From Noviherbaspirillum denitrificans (GTDB taxonomy: Bacteria; Pseudomonadota; Gammaproteobacteria; Burkholderiales; Burkholderiaceae_D), in contig NZ_LSTO01000003.1 of assembly GCF_002211445.1 (NCBI RefSeq), positions 1 through 64,000 on the forward strand: 64,000 nucleotides of DNA. Reading direction: 5' to 3'. The notes below the pieces were generated by a model that worked only from the letters and a program-made list of their open reading frames with translations, did not search any database and was not told the DNA's origin. The position numbers and the translations under genes are program-made. This document shows positions 31,131 to 40,132 of this stretch, in pieces. How positions within the stretch are numbered: the first letter of the stretch is position 1; each line of letters begins with the position of its first letter.

Positions 31131-32318
31131 TCACGGTTTTCGCGTATCACTTCCCGACACGGGGACAAGACGCCCGATGTGTTCGCCAGGGCGAGGCGCG
31201 GCGCCGGCAAGGTCGTTGATCGCGTTCAGGTATTTTTGTATCACCTCCTTTTCGTCAAACTGGGCCTCGACCTTCCTTCGTCCCGCCATTCCCATTTCCA
31301 TTCGCGTCGCAGGAGGCAGCCGCAGCATCTGGTTCATTTTTTCAGCAAGGTCCAATGTGTCGCGAACTTTGCATAGCAAGCCGTTGACCTTGTGATCGAC
31401 GACATCGCGGCACCCGACGGTATCGGTCGTGATGATCGGACGCGCCATCGCCGCGGCCTCCAGCAGGGAACGCGGGATGCCTTCCCGGTAAGACGGCAGC
31501 ACGACGCAATCGGACGCAGACAGATGCGGCCGCACATCGTCGGTCTGGCCGAGATAGCGGACGGTCCCGGCTTCTTCCCACGCCCGGATTTGTTCCATGG
31601 AGATGGAGTTGGAATTGGCGGAGTCCACGAATCCGAGCAGGCGAAACTCGACGTTCGGAAAGCCCTGCCGCACGATTCGTGCAGCACCGGCGAATTCTTC
31701 GATCCCTTTGTCCTTGAGCATCCTCGAAACCAGCAAGAAGACGAACGGCCTGCCGTACGGCGGCAAGGGCGGGGATGGCTGATAGCGGCTCAAGTCCATC
31801 CCCGATCCCGGAAGCCTGTCCGTTCGATCCGGTTGAACCAGCTGCGATTCGATGAACAGTTTCTGGTCATCGGCATTCTGGAAAAAAATTCGCCCGGAAC
31901 GCTGCAGGGAAACGCGGTACAGCATGCGCACGATGCGAGTCAGGAAGCTGTTATTGATGAATGTCGTCCCAAGGCCGGCGATATTATTGATAACCGGGAT
32001 ATGGAGCAGCTGCGCAGCCATGGATCCGTATACATTCGGCTTGACGGTATACCCGAGGTAGGCAAGCGGACGTTCCTCGCGCAGTACGCGGAAATAGCGG
32101 ATCAGCAGCGCCAGGTCTCGCCCCGGGTGCGTGCCGTTACTATCCATCGGGAGATCGATAAAGCGGCAACCGAGCGCGGGGAGCCGGTGCGCGTAGTCGT
32201 CTCGCGGCGCCAGTGCAACCACTTCATAGCCATGCTGGGTCAAGGCCCTGATCAAGCCGGAGCGGAAGTTGTAGATGTTCCACGCGGTATTGATCGAGAT
32301 GATGATTTTGCGATTCAT
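31131..32318 (-). CDS. Glycosyltransferase family 4 (CapM/PglA-like)
   Basis: A 395-residue GT-B enzyme, probably at the inner face of the membrane. The N-terminal domain starts KIIISINTAWNIYNFRSGLI; HYGYTVKPN-type residues (LGYTVKPNVYGSMAAQLL) and NNIAGLGTTFINN are typical of the CapM/PglA branch. The C-terminal donor domain has LLVSRMLKDKGIEEF and the EX7E-type segment PSYREGIPRSLLEAAAMARP. ATG 32318 has GGAGCGAG upstream. The sugar transferred is unknown. It lies 28 bases before rmlB. Confidence 0.9.
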   Translation of the reverse strand: MNRKIIISINTAWNIYNFRSGLIRALTQHGYEVVALAPRDDYAHRLPALGCRFIDLPMDSNGTHPGRDLALLIRYFRVLREERPLAYLGYTVKPNVYGSMAAQLLHIPVINNIAGLGTTFINNSFLTRIVRMLYRVSLQRSGRIFFQNADDQKLFIESQLVQPDRTDRLPGSGMDLSRYQPSPPLPPYGRPFVFLLVSRMLKDKGIEEFAGAARIVRQGFPNVEFRLLGFVDSANSNSISMEQIRAWEEAGTVRYLGQTDDVRPHLSASDCVVLPSYREGIPRSLLEAAAMARPIITTDTVGCRDVVDHKVNGLLCKVRDTLDLAEKMNQMLRLPPATRMEMGMAGRRKVEAQFDEKEVIQKYLNAINDLAGAAPRPGEHIGRLVPVSGSDTRKP

Positions 32319-32526
32319 TGTCACTCGCTCCAACGAAGGCGATGCGTTAAAGGAAAAGCAAACAGGTGGTGTGAATCAGTGGACTGGCTATCCTCGGGCC
32401 GGGGAAGCCTTGAAACGGGCATGCGGCCCGGATGAAGATGACGCGAAGCGGGCTGCGGAATGGGGTCGATCAGCGGGTGATCGACGACCTTCGATTAGTG
32501 GGACTGCCTTGCAAGCCGGGAGGAAT

Positions 32527-34302
32527 TCAGCCGGCTGCCGACATGCGCGTGTCCAGCCGGGGATGACGCGATTCCATCGCCGCGCAATCCTCTTCGAGAA
32601 TCTCGCGCATCCTGAGAATCATGTACACACGAAAAGCAAGGACATTGGGATCCAGGCTGGGTTTCGCGACACGATCCCTGATCCAGTTTTTCAGCGCTCG
32701 GGGCACGAGCGACTTGATGACGTTTGCGCGCGTCCCAGGACGTTTTGCAGGAGAGAATCCCTCATCCCGGATGCCGCGTGCCACTTCGTTCAGGAATTCC
32801 GTGCCGAATTGCTGCCGAGCCTGTTCGGACAGCAGTTTGTTGCGCATCAGCCCGGCAATTTCACGCTTCCTCAATACGCTGCCCATGCTCGCGTTTGCGC
32901 CCTCGGTCGCGTACGGCACGTCGGGCGAGATCGTGTCCACGATGTCCTTGAACAATGCCTTGTCGGTCCTGAGCCGGTCCGGTAGTTCGCGGACGCGGTG
33001 CAGGACCTTCCCGGCGAGCAGCGGGTTGACGATTTCGACATAACTGTATTTGACGTCGGACAGCGCAGCCAGGATCGTCGGCAGCCTGTATGCGTGATAG
33101 AGCCGGTCCCGCCAGCCGCTGAGCGTTTCGCCTTCCTGCCTTTGCAGGCTGGAGGGAAACTCCTGCGCCGGAAGACCAAATTTCCGGATGAGGTCTTTCA
33201 GGTTGCGGTAGTCGCTGCACAAGCCGATTCCCACACTGAGCCTTACGGTCAACTCGGAGGACACCGGAACCCATCCGAAGCCTTCGTCGCCCCGGATAAT
33301 TCCGCTGCAGTTTTCGTCTTCGAGCAGCTTCCGCCAGATCTCGAGGCCGTCCAGGTATCCTGCAAGATGGTCCACGCGTCCTTCACCGCAGCAGATGAAC
33401 CTGTCGATCACTCGCGCGAGCGGCTCGCTCCGCATGTCGGTGTGGTGGTAGCGATGTTTCACGCCCAGCCGGGCCGCCAGCTCCTTGGCCACTGCGGCAT
33501 CGTTTTTCTCACGGTCGAGGTTGTCCGCAAGGCCCCAGGTAATCGTCCTCAGATCGCCGGCTATGCCGCGGCGGGCAAGAAAGCAAAGGATGCCGCGGCT
33601 GTCGTAGCCGCCGGACAGCGGCAGGACATATTTTTTGAAGTCGATGCCTGCGGACTCTCCCAGGGAGTGAATCACGCTGCTTATATCCTTCGTCAGTAAC
33701 ACCTTGCTTGCTCGACGGGACCGTTCCACAGGAGAAAACGCGATGGCATGCCGCTGAAGCGACAGCGACCAGGTGTGCTTGTCGAGCATGACCGAGGATT
33801 CGGGAGGCAGGCGCTTTATCCTTCTGTCCCAGGAAAAGCCCGGCCCAAGGGCGCCGGTCGACAATATCCATGGCGTGACCTGTTCGTTGAACTGGAACGC
33901 GCCGAGGAACATGACGATTGCCCGCTGCGATGTCGATGCGACGAAATACTGGTCATTGAAGCAATACCAGATGGTGCGAGAACCGGCAGCGTCGCTTGCC
34001 ACTTCCAGCGCAGCACCGCTTTCGCGAAACAGCGCGAACGCCCCATCCGGGCAAGGCTCGCCTGGGTATGACCAGCGCTCTGCGCCTTCAAACAGGCATC
34101 CCAGCAAGACGCTGTTTCCGTCCACGGTAGAACCGCGGTCATTGACGATGGCGAAGGCGATAGAACCATTGACAGCTATCCGATGCGTCACGGGCAACCG
34201 CAGGTTGTCAGGCTCAAGCCGCTCGCAGATCTTCCTCAATCTGCGCTCATCCTCCTGACCGAAGGACGACTTCCTGCTGCAGGCGTAAATGATTTTTGCC
34301 AT
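32527..34302 (-). CDS. Asparagine-synthetase-like protein lacking the glutaminase cysteine
   Basis: A 591-residue homologue of AsnB. The N terminus reads MAKIIYACS, without the Cys2 nucleophile that cuts glutamine, so the N-terminal domain cannot act as a normal glutaminase. The synthetase domain keeps the ATP-pyrophosphatase loop LPLSGGYDSRGILCFLAR near residue 230 and the later IIRGDEGFGWVP. The same combination is known in beta-lactam synthetase, carbapenam synthetase and lasso-peptide cyclases, which adenylate a carboxylate and form an amide with an amine other than ammonia. Here it lies in a polysaccharide operon next to a complete AsnB-type gene. An amide bond on a uronic acid is possible but unproven. 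Confidence 0.82.
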   Translation of the reverse strand: MAKIIYACSRKSSFGQEDERRLRKICERLEPDNLRLPVTHRIAVNGSIAFAIVNDRGSTVDGNSVLLGCLFEGAERWSYPGEPCPDGAFALFRESGAALEVASDAAGSRTIWYCFNDQYFVASTSQRAIVMFLGAFQFNEQVTPWILSTGALGPGFSWDRRIKRLPPESSVMLDKHTWSLSLQRHAIAFSPVERSRRASKVLLTKDISSVIHSLGESAGIDFKKYVLPLSGGYDSRGILCFLARRGIAGDLRTITWGLADNLDREKNDAAVAKELAARLGVKHRYHHTDMRSEPLARVIDRFICCGEGRVDHLAGYLDGLEIWRKLLEDENCSGIIRGDEGFGWVPVSSELTVRLSVGIGLCSDYRNLKDLIRKFGLPAQEFPSSLQRQEGETLSGWRDRLYHAYRLPTILAALSDVKYSYVEIVNPLLAGKVLHRVRELPDRLRTDKALFKDIVDTISPDVPYATEGANASMGSVLRKREIAGLMRNKLLSEQARQQFGTEFLNEVARGIRDEGFSPAKRPGTRANVIKSLVPRALKNWIRDRVAKPSLDPNVLAFRVYMILRMREILEEDCAAMESRHPRLDTRMSAAG

Positions 34303-34362
34303 TGTGGCGTCTAGAATGCGTGCGTTGTCGAATGACCGTGGATGTGTCTTGCGTTGCGCGCG

Positions 34363-36375
34363 TCAGGCGACGCTAGCGGAGAGCAGTTCTTCTGCCGGAA
34401 TATCGCGTGATCCAGACTGATGCTCCAGCCAGGACTGGAACATCAGCACGTCCCACAGGTAGAACTGCCGTGGCTTGCCCGCCAGATGCTCGTTCCACAT
34501 TTGCCGGATTGGCGCAGGATCGAAAAATCCTTCGCGCCGCAGGCGGGATTCATCCAGCAGGGATTCTGCCCAAGCGCGCAGCGGACCACGCAGCCAGGCG
34601 CCAATCGGCACGCCAAAGCCCATCTTCGGCTGGCTGACCAGCGCTTCAGGAACATGGCGTTGCAGGACCTGGCGCAGCACCCATTTGGTTTGTCCATCGC
34701 GCAGCTTCACCGACTGCGGCAAGCTCCACGCGAATTCGACGACGCGGTGATCGAGATAAGGAACGCGGGTTTCGAGTGACACCGCCATCGCAGCGCGGTC
34801 CACCTTGACCAGTATGTCATCCGGAAGATAAGTGAGCATGTCCAGCAGCATCATGCGCTGGACACTGTCCAGCCCTGCCACGGTGTGCGCATCGCGGGTC
34901 AACAGCGCCGGCGGCTCGCTGCCACCGAGAACCACCGCTGCCGGGTCGTGCCAATGCGACGCGAGTTTCAGGTAAAGCGCATCCACCGAGTCGCTTCCCA
35001 GGACCTCGGCTCCCTTATGGAGCTTATCGCCAACGTTGGCAAAGCGCATCGAGCGAGGGATCAACCCGCTTACCGATCTCGCAAGACTGTTCCATGTCTG
35101 CGGGGACACGCTGGTCAAACCGCTTGCCGCCAGCTTGCGCAACGCCAGCGGACCGGCCGCAATCTTGTTCCACAGCGTGGCCGTCACTTGATAGCGGTTG
35201 TAGCCACAGAAAAGTTCATCGCCCGCGTCACCTGACAGTGATACCGTCACGTGCCTTCTGGCTAGCTGGGCGACGAGATAGGTGGGAATCTGCGATGAAT
35301 CGGAAAACGGCTCGTCGTACAGTGCAGGCAGGCTCGGTATAACGCGCATTGCTTGATCCGCCGTCACATAGAGTTCGGTATGGTCGGTGCCCAAATGGCG
35401 GGCAACGGCCTTTGCGCGCTCCGCCTCGTTGAATTCTTCCTCATGAAAGCCGATGGAAAAGGTTTTTACCGGACGCGAGGACTGAGACTGCATCAGCGCG
35501 ACGATCGTTGTGGAATCGATGCCACCCGACAGGAAGGCGCCCAACGGCACGTCTGCCATCATCTGCCGGCGTACCGCATCCTTGAGCAGATTCTCGAGCG
35601 CATCGACCGCCTGCTCCGGACTGTCCGTGAACGGATTTGCCACGCCCTGCCCTGCAGCCTGGGTTCCCGACCAATACTGCGTCAGTTTCGTTTCACGGGA
35701 ATCCGGTGACATGGCAAGAAGGCAGCCGGGCGGCAGCTTTGCAATGCCTTCGTAAATGGAATACGGAGCGGGCACATAGTTGTACCGGAGCAGCAGGCTA
35801 AGGGCTCCCCGATTTATCGTTCCCTCGAAAGCGGGATGCGCGCGCAAGGCCTTCAGCTCCGAACCGAACAGGAATGCGTGATGCCGGCCTTGCCTCTGCC
35901 AGCCATAGTAGAGCGGCTTTTCCCCAAGCCTGTCCCGGCAAAGCGTCAACACGCGCTCCTGCCGGTCCCAGACGGCAAATGCGAACATGCCGATCGCCTG
36001 TTCAACCGTGGACTGGATACCCCATGCGTCGAAACCGGCGAGCAGCGTCTCGGTGTCCGCGTGTCCGCGCCAGTCGGGTGCGCGGCCTTCCGATTCCATT
36101 CTTTCGCGCAGCGAAAGGTGGTTATAGATCTCGCCGTTGAATACGATCACATATCGCCCGCTGGACGAATGCATCGGCTGATGCCCCGCCGGTGACAGGT
36201 CAACGATGGACAAGCGGCGATGCCCGAGGAACAAGGGATGTACTCCGTCCTGCCACCAACCGCTGTCGTCCGGCCCCCTGTGCTGGATGGCTGCGGACAT
36301 GCGCTTGACGAAAGCAATGCCTTCCCCTTCACTGTGGAGCGGAACGCCGCTCAGGAAACCTGCTATGCCGCACAT
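34363..36375 (-). CDS. asnB: Glutamine-hydrolysing asparagine synthetase / amidotransferase
   Basis: A 670-residue class II amidotransferase. MCGIAGFLSG carries the nucleophile Cys2; RHGPDD-type IQHRGPDDSG, GHRRLSIVDLSPAGHQPM and FNGEIYNH complete the glutaminase half. The synthetase half has AFLSGGIDSTTIVALM and VSLSGDAGDELFCGYNRY. True AsnB makes asparagine, but copies inside glycan operons (for example WbpS in Pseudomonas O-antigen loci) amidate uronic acids. With WbpO and WbpP making UDP-GalNAcA here, amidation of that sugar is a good guess. ATG 36375 overlaps the stop of the upstream glycosyltransferase by 13 bases. Confidence 0.9.
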   Translation of the reverse strand: MCGIAGFLSGVPLHSEGEGIAFVKRMSAAIQHRGPDDSGWWQDGVHPLFLGHRRLSIVDLSPAGHQPMHSSSGRYVIVFNGEIYNHLSLRERMESEGRAPDWRGHADTETLLAGFDAWGIQSTVEQAIGMFAFAVWDRQERVLTLCRDRLGEKPLYYGWQRQGRHHAFLFGSELKALRAHPAFEGTINRGALSLLLRYNYVPAPYSIYEGIAKLPPGCLLAMSPDSRETKLTQYWSGTQAAGQGVANPFTDSPEQAVDALENLLKDAVRRQMMADVPLGAFLSGGIDSTTIVALMQSQSSRPVKTFSIGFHEEEFNEAERAKAVARHLGTDHTELYVTADQAMRVIPSLPALYDEPFSDSSQIPTYLVAQLARRHVTVSLSGDAGDELFCGYNRYQVTATLWNKIAAGPLALRKLAASGLTSVSPQTWNSLARSVSGLIPRSMRFANVGDKLHKGAEVLGSDSVDALYLKLASHWHDPAAVVLGGSEPPALLTRDAHTVAGLDSVQRMMLLDMLTYLPDDILVKVDRAAMAVSLETRVPYLDHRVVEFAWSLPQSVKLRDGQTKWVLRQVLQRHVPEALVSQPKMGFGVPIGAWLRGPLRAWAESLLDESRLRREGFFDPAPIRQMWNEHLAGKPRQFYLWDVLMFQSWLEHQSGSRDIPAEELLSASVA

Positions 36376-37508
36376 TGGATTTCATTCTCCCTGGTCAGAG
36401 TTTGATAGAGCGCTTCGAATCGCTGGCGGGCACGTTCCGCCGAGAACTCTTCACGAATGCGGGCCTTTGCCTGCTGCCCCAGGCGCTGGCGGACGTCCGG
36501 CTTCATTGCCAACAGCGCCGCCATGCCTTCCGCGAGCGCCCCGGGATTTTCCTTGGGGACCACGATGCCGGTCCGGCCAACCAGCATGGCCGCATCGCCG
36601 ACATCCGTCACCACGCAAGGCACGCCCATGGCCATCGCTTCACCCACGACATTCGGGAATCCCTCGGTACGGGACGACAGACAGAACACGTCCAGCGCCT
36701 GCAGGCAAGCCGGTACATCGCTGCGCTCGCCCAGCAGGACGAATCGTTCTGCATGGCCGGTCTGCGCGATCCAGCACATGAGCTCGGCGTTGGCCGCATC
36801 GATGTCGCGTCCCACCATCAGAAAACGGACGTTGGCCTGATGCCGAGCCAGCAAACCTGCCGCACGGACAAAGTTGTGCTGGTCCTTATTGGCATTGAAG
36901 CGCCCTACCATGCCGATCAGCACGTCCTGCTCGCCAATGCCGTATTGCATGCGCACGGACGCTCCCTCGCTCTTCTGCGCCGTGAACTGCGCCAGGTCGA
37001 AGCCGTTGGGAATCACCGCCATGCGCCTTGCGTCATATCCGTGTGCTACATGATTCTGTCGTGCCGCTTCGGCGACGCAGACAATCGTGTGTGGAATCCT
37101 GCGCGACAGCCAGGCACAGAGCTTCTGCACAAATACGGTCGCCCGCGAATCGCCACTTCCCAGTGCCGAGGTGCGGATGCCCCATATGACGTTCCGAATG
37201 CCGGCCAGCCGCGCTGCAAGTCCTCCCAGCATGTCGGCGTGGTACATCCATGTCTGGACGATGTCCGGCCGTTCCATGCGCATGATGGACACCAGTTTGA
37301 GGAAACCGGCAAAGGGCGCCGCCTTGAAGTCGAGCGTGGTGACGTCGATGCCTGCTTCACGCAGGCGTGCCGCCATGGGGCCACCCGTCGTCAGCGCAAC
37401 CACGGCGTGCGTATATTCGCTTTCACGCGTTCCGGCAACCAGCCGGTAGAGCGCGATCTCCGCACCGCCCACATCCAGTCCAGCAATCACATGCAATACG
37501 CGAGGCAT
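36363..37508 (-). CDS. Glycosyltransferase family 4
   Basis: A 381-residue GT-B enzyme. The N-terminal domain starts PRVLHVIAGLDVGGAEIALY, with the glycine-rich acceptor-side loop, and ends around WGIRTSALG. The donor domain has VIPNGFDLAQF, IGMVGRFNANKDQHNFVRAA and the motif SSRTEGFPNVVGEAMAMG with the two conserved Glu residues. I choose ATG 37508 (MPRVLHVIAG), which leaves 37 bases after the preceding gene; the open frame extends 34 residues upstream into that gene. Donor unknown; retaining transfer to a lipid-linked chain is expected. Confidence 0.9.
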   Translation of the reverse strand: MPRVLHVIAGLDVGGAEIALYRLVAGTRESEYTHAVVALTTGGPMAARLREAGIDVTTLDFKAAPFAGFLKLVSIMRMERPDIVQTWMYHADMLGGLAARLAGIRNVIWGIRTSALGSGDSRATVFVQKLCAWLSRRIPHTIVCVAEAARQNHVAHGYDARRMAVIPNGFDLAQFTAQKSEGASVRMQYGIGEQDVLIGMVGRFNANKDQHNFVRAAGLLARHQANVRFLMVGRDIDAANAELMCWIAQTGHAERFVLLGERSDVPACLQALDVFCLSSRTEGFPNVVGEAMAMGVPCVVTDVGDAAMLVGRTGIVVPKENPGALAEGMAALLAMKPDVRQRLGQQAKARIREEFSAERARQRFEALYQTLTRENEIQCAA

Positions 37509-37545
37509 GCCCACATTCCCCTTGTCTGTCGCGCGTCCGTCTTTC

Positions 37546-38649
37546 TCACTGAATGGCCCCGACCTCATGAAAAAGCCTGTCCCACAACCCGATGATTTCC
37601 GCCTGTCCAAACCGGGCGCGTACCGAATCCATTGCCCGGCTACCCAACGAGCACCGAAGGTCCTCGTCGGCCATGATGTCGGCCAGCGCGGATACCAGGG
37701 CGTCCTGGTCGTTCAAGCGGACCAGCAAGGCATCCCGTCCCTCCCGCGTTATCTCGCGCGGCCCGCTCGGGCAATCGAACACGACGCACGGCAAGCCGAC
37801 TGACATTGCTTCGAGCAATGCATTCGGAAAGCCCTCGCGCTTCGAGGTCATCACAAAGGCATCGGCACCCGCCATCACTTGCCAAGGCTCGCCCGTGCTT
37901 CCCTTTAAAAAAATCCGGTCCTGCATGCCAAGCAACGCAATCCGCGATGCCAGGTTCTGCTGATGCGGGCCGTTGCCGTAGATATGCAGGTCCCAATCGC
38001 TGAAACGTGAAGCAAGTTGCGCAAATGCCTCGACTGTCTTATCGACCTGCTTTTCCCGCGTCAGGCGACCAAGGCTCAGCAGCACCTTTCGTTCATTTCC
38101 GTTTCCTGCGCGATACGCGGTAACGCCATCCGGCAGGGGGTTCGGCACGACGCGCACCGCGCGCAATCCCGGATAAATTGCGTGAGCCCTGGCGGCGACC
38201 GACTCTGTCTGCACGGTCAGCATGTCAGCGAAGCGATAGGTCAATCTCGAACAGATGTGCCAGAAGTCGCGCGCACGCCGGGCGGTTGGGTCTGTTCGTT
38301 CGCAGACGATCACAGGCACGCGCAGTCGCACGGTCGCAGCGATGGTGGCGACATTCACGTTTGGCAGGAAAGAGACCACGACGTCCGGCGATCGTGCCCG
38401 GATCAGGCGCCGCAATGCATACAGCCGCCGCACATAGCCGAGCGCCGTGCGCCTGCGCATGCCCACCAGCTCGGCGAGATAGGCCAGCTCGACTGCGTCG
38501 GATACCTGGTAGAAAGGCCGCCCGCCGCCGGAATACGTGGCCACCAGCGTTACCTCGTCGCCCCGTGCGCTCCATGCATTGCACAGTCCCGTCAGGACGC
38601 GCTCAGCACCACCGGAATCGAGCGAACTGGCAAGGCAGACAATCTTCAT
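37546..38649 (-). CDS. Glycosyltransferase family 4
   Basis: A 367-residue GT-B enzyme. The N-terminal motif is KIVCLASSLDSGGAERVLTG and the donor domain has LLSLGRLTREKQVDKTVEAF, LHIYGNGPHQQNL and SKREGFPNALLEAMSVGLPC with the EX7E pair. This pattern resembles GalNAc/galactosyl transferases such as PglJ and WbtD, but specificity is not predictable. ATG 38649 has AGGA very close. It follows the polymerase gene by 9 bases and is in the middle of the operon. Confidence 0.9.
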   Translation of the reverse strand: MKIVCLASSLDSGGAERVLTGLCNAWSARGDEVTLVATYSGGGRPFYQVSDAVELAYLAELVGMRRRTALGYVRRLYALRRLIRARSPDVVVSFLPNVNVATIAATVRLRVPVIVCERTDPTARRARDFWHICSRLTYRFADMLTVQTESVAARAHAIYPGLRAVRVVPNPLPDGVTAYRAGNGNERKVLLSLGRLTREKQVDKTVEAFAQLASRFSDWDLHIYGNGPHQQNLASRIALLGMQDRIFLKGSTGEPWQVMAGADAFVMTSKREGFPNALLEAMSVGLPCVVFDCPSGPREITREGRDALLVRLNDQDALVSALADIMADEDLRCSLGSRAMDSVRARFGQAEIIGLWDRLFHEVGAIQ

Positions 38650-38658
38650 TGTCCTGCT

Positions 38659-40077
38659 TCATCCTCGCGCAACAAGCGTCGTCCCCTCGACTGCGGGACG
38701 CTGTCGTTTGCGACGCCAAACCACCTTGCGCGGCAAAAGAGCCAGGACAGCCAACCACAGCAACTGCGTCATGGCGACCGCAATTGTGGACGGAATGAAT
38801 GTGAAGAGGTTGACGATGAACCCCCACCAGAAATACGGTATCCAGAGCTTGCGCCAATTCTGCTTTTGCATCGATATCCACTGGCGCTCGACCGCGACGT
38901 AGCTCCTGAGCCAGAGATAGCCCATCAGGAAGCCGCCCGCACCTGGCAGCAGGTACGCCGAATAGGCGACGGCCAGCGGCGGGACCGTGCATTTGTCATA
39001 CCCGAATGCTTCTGTGTTGATGCACGCGAGTGTCGGGGTCACGTTTCCGTAGTAGAGGAAGTCCAGCCCGAAGGCGCCGAGCACGCGCGACGGGATCGCC
39101 CCGAACAGCGTCGCCAATGCATTTTCGCGCGTGATGAGCGGGATGCCGGTATGGTTGAAGTGGTCAATTCCAGCCTGCACCGACACCCATTGGAAACCGA
39201 AGTTGTTCAAGACGGTATCGATAACGCCGACCTCGCCGATTTCATCGACCACCGAGTAGTAATCGCCGGTGAAATAGGCGCTGATGTAATGGCCCATGAC
39301 CTTGCCATAGGTCATGATCAGGAACGCGGCCGGAATGAGCGCGATCAGGATTGCATAGGCCATCGGCCCATATCTCTTTTTGCTGACGTCAGGCTTGAGG
39401 CGCAGATAGACAAGAACTGGGACGATGGCGGTGTACAGCAACAGGTTTCTGCTGATCGAATTCGCGTAAGCGGTTGCCACAAGCATGATGTAGGCAGCGA
39501 TGAACAGCTTGTTTTTCTCGATCAAGGCAATCGCCGCGAAGCACTGGGCGACGAGCCCGATTGCCGCGACGGTCTTGAGGAACATGTAGGCATCCTTTTC
39601 CCCAAAGCCCTCGAAGTCGCCACCGCGCGCGGCGGCTGCATTCGTCAGTGCCACATCCACGCCAACCAGCTTGAAATACAGGGCGTAGGCCGCGACGCCA
39701 AGGAGGATCGATGCAAGCCAGATGCGTTTTTCCGAGGCACGGGCGAGCGCCGCGGAAGCAAAATCGACCACGCGTTCCGGCAAGCCGATACGCGGCCGAA
39801 GGAAATACCCGCACGCCATCCCGGCAGCGGTAAGCAGTATGTGGAGCGCCGCCGCAAATCCCGGGGCCCCATGCCGCGAAATGAAATCCGCAACCTCGCC
39901 GTAAGGCTCGAAGCTCCCGAAAAAATAAAACAGCGGATAGACGCAGTCGCCAATCAGGAACCAGACCAGCACCCCGCACAGCAGCACGCCGAAGGCGGAG
40001 TACCTGACTGCGCTGACAAGTACCATACATATCAGGCAAGTCGCCAGGAAGTACATGGCTATATAAATGCCGCTCAA
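38659..40077 (-). CDS. O-antigen/EPS repeat-unit polymerase (Wzy-like)
   Basis: A 472-residue polytopic inner-membrane protein with about 11-12 hydrophobic helices, a large periplasmic stretch (about 260-340, including VLNNFGFQWVSVQAGIDHFN) and a basic C terminus. Wzy polymerases diverge strongly in sequence; the assignment rests on topology, length and position among glycosyltransferases and a flippase. It would join undecaprenyl-linked repeat units in the periplasm. The start appears to be TTG 40077, since GGGAG lies 7 bases before it; ATG 40056 is the alternative. Confidence 0.78.
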   Translation of the reverse strand: MSGIYIAMYFLATCLICMVLVSAVRYSAFGVLLCGVLVWFLIGDCVYPLFYFFGSFEPYGEVADFISRHGAPGFAAALHILLTAAGMACGYFLRPRIGLPERVVDFASAALARASEKRIWLASILLGVAAYALYFKLVGVDVALTNAAAARGGDFEGFGEKDAYMFLKTVAAIGLVAQCFAAIALIEKNKLFIAAYIMLVATAYANSISRNLLLYTAIVPVLVYLRLKPDVSKKRYGPMAYAILIALIPAAFLIMTYGKVMGHYISAYFTGDYYSVVDEIGEVGVIDTVLNNFGFQWVSVQAGIDHFNHTGIPLITRENALATLFGAIPSRVLGAFGLDFLYYGNVTPTLACINTEAFGYDKCTVPPLAVAYSAYLLPGAGGFLMGYLWLRSYVAVERQWISMQKQNWRKLWIPYFWWGFIVNLFTFIPSTIAVAMTQLLWLAVLALLPRKVVWRRKRQRPAVEGTTLVARG

Positions 40078-40132
40078 GACCGTTCTCCCCGAGACCTTCG
40101 AAGGACGCTTTTCATTCCCGGACCTCTCTCCA

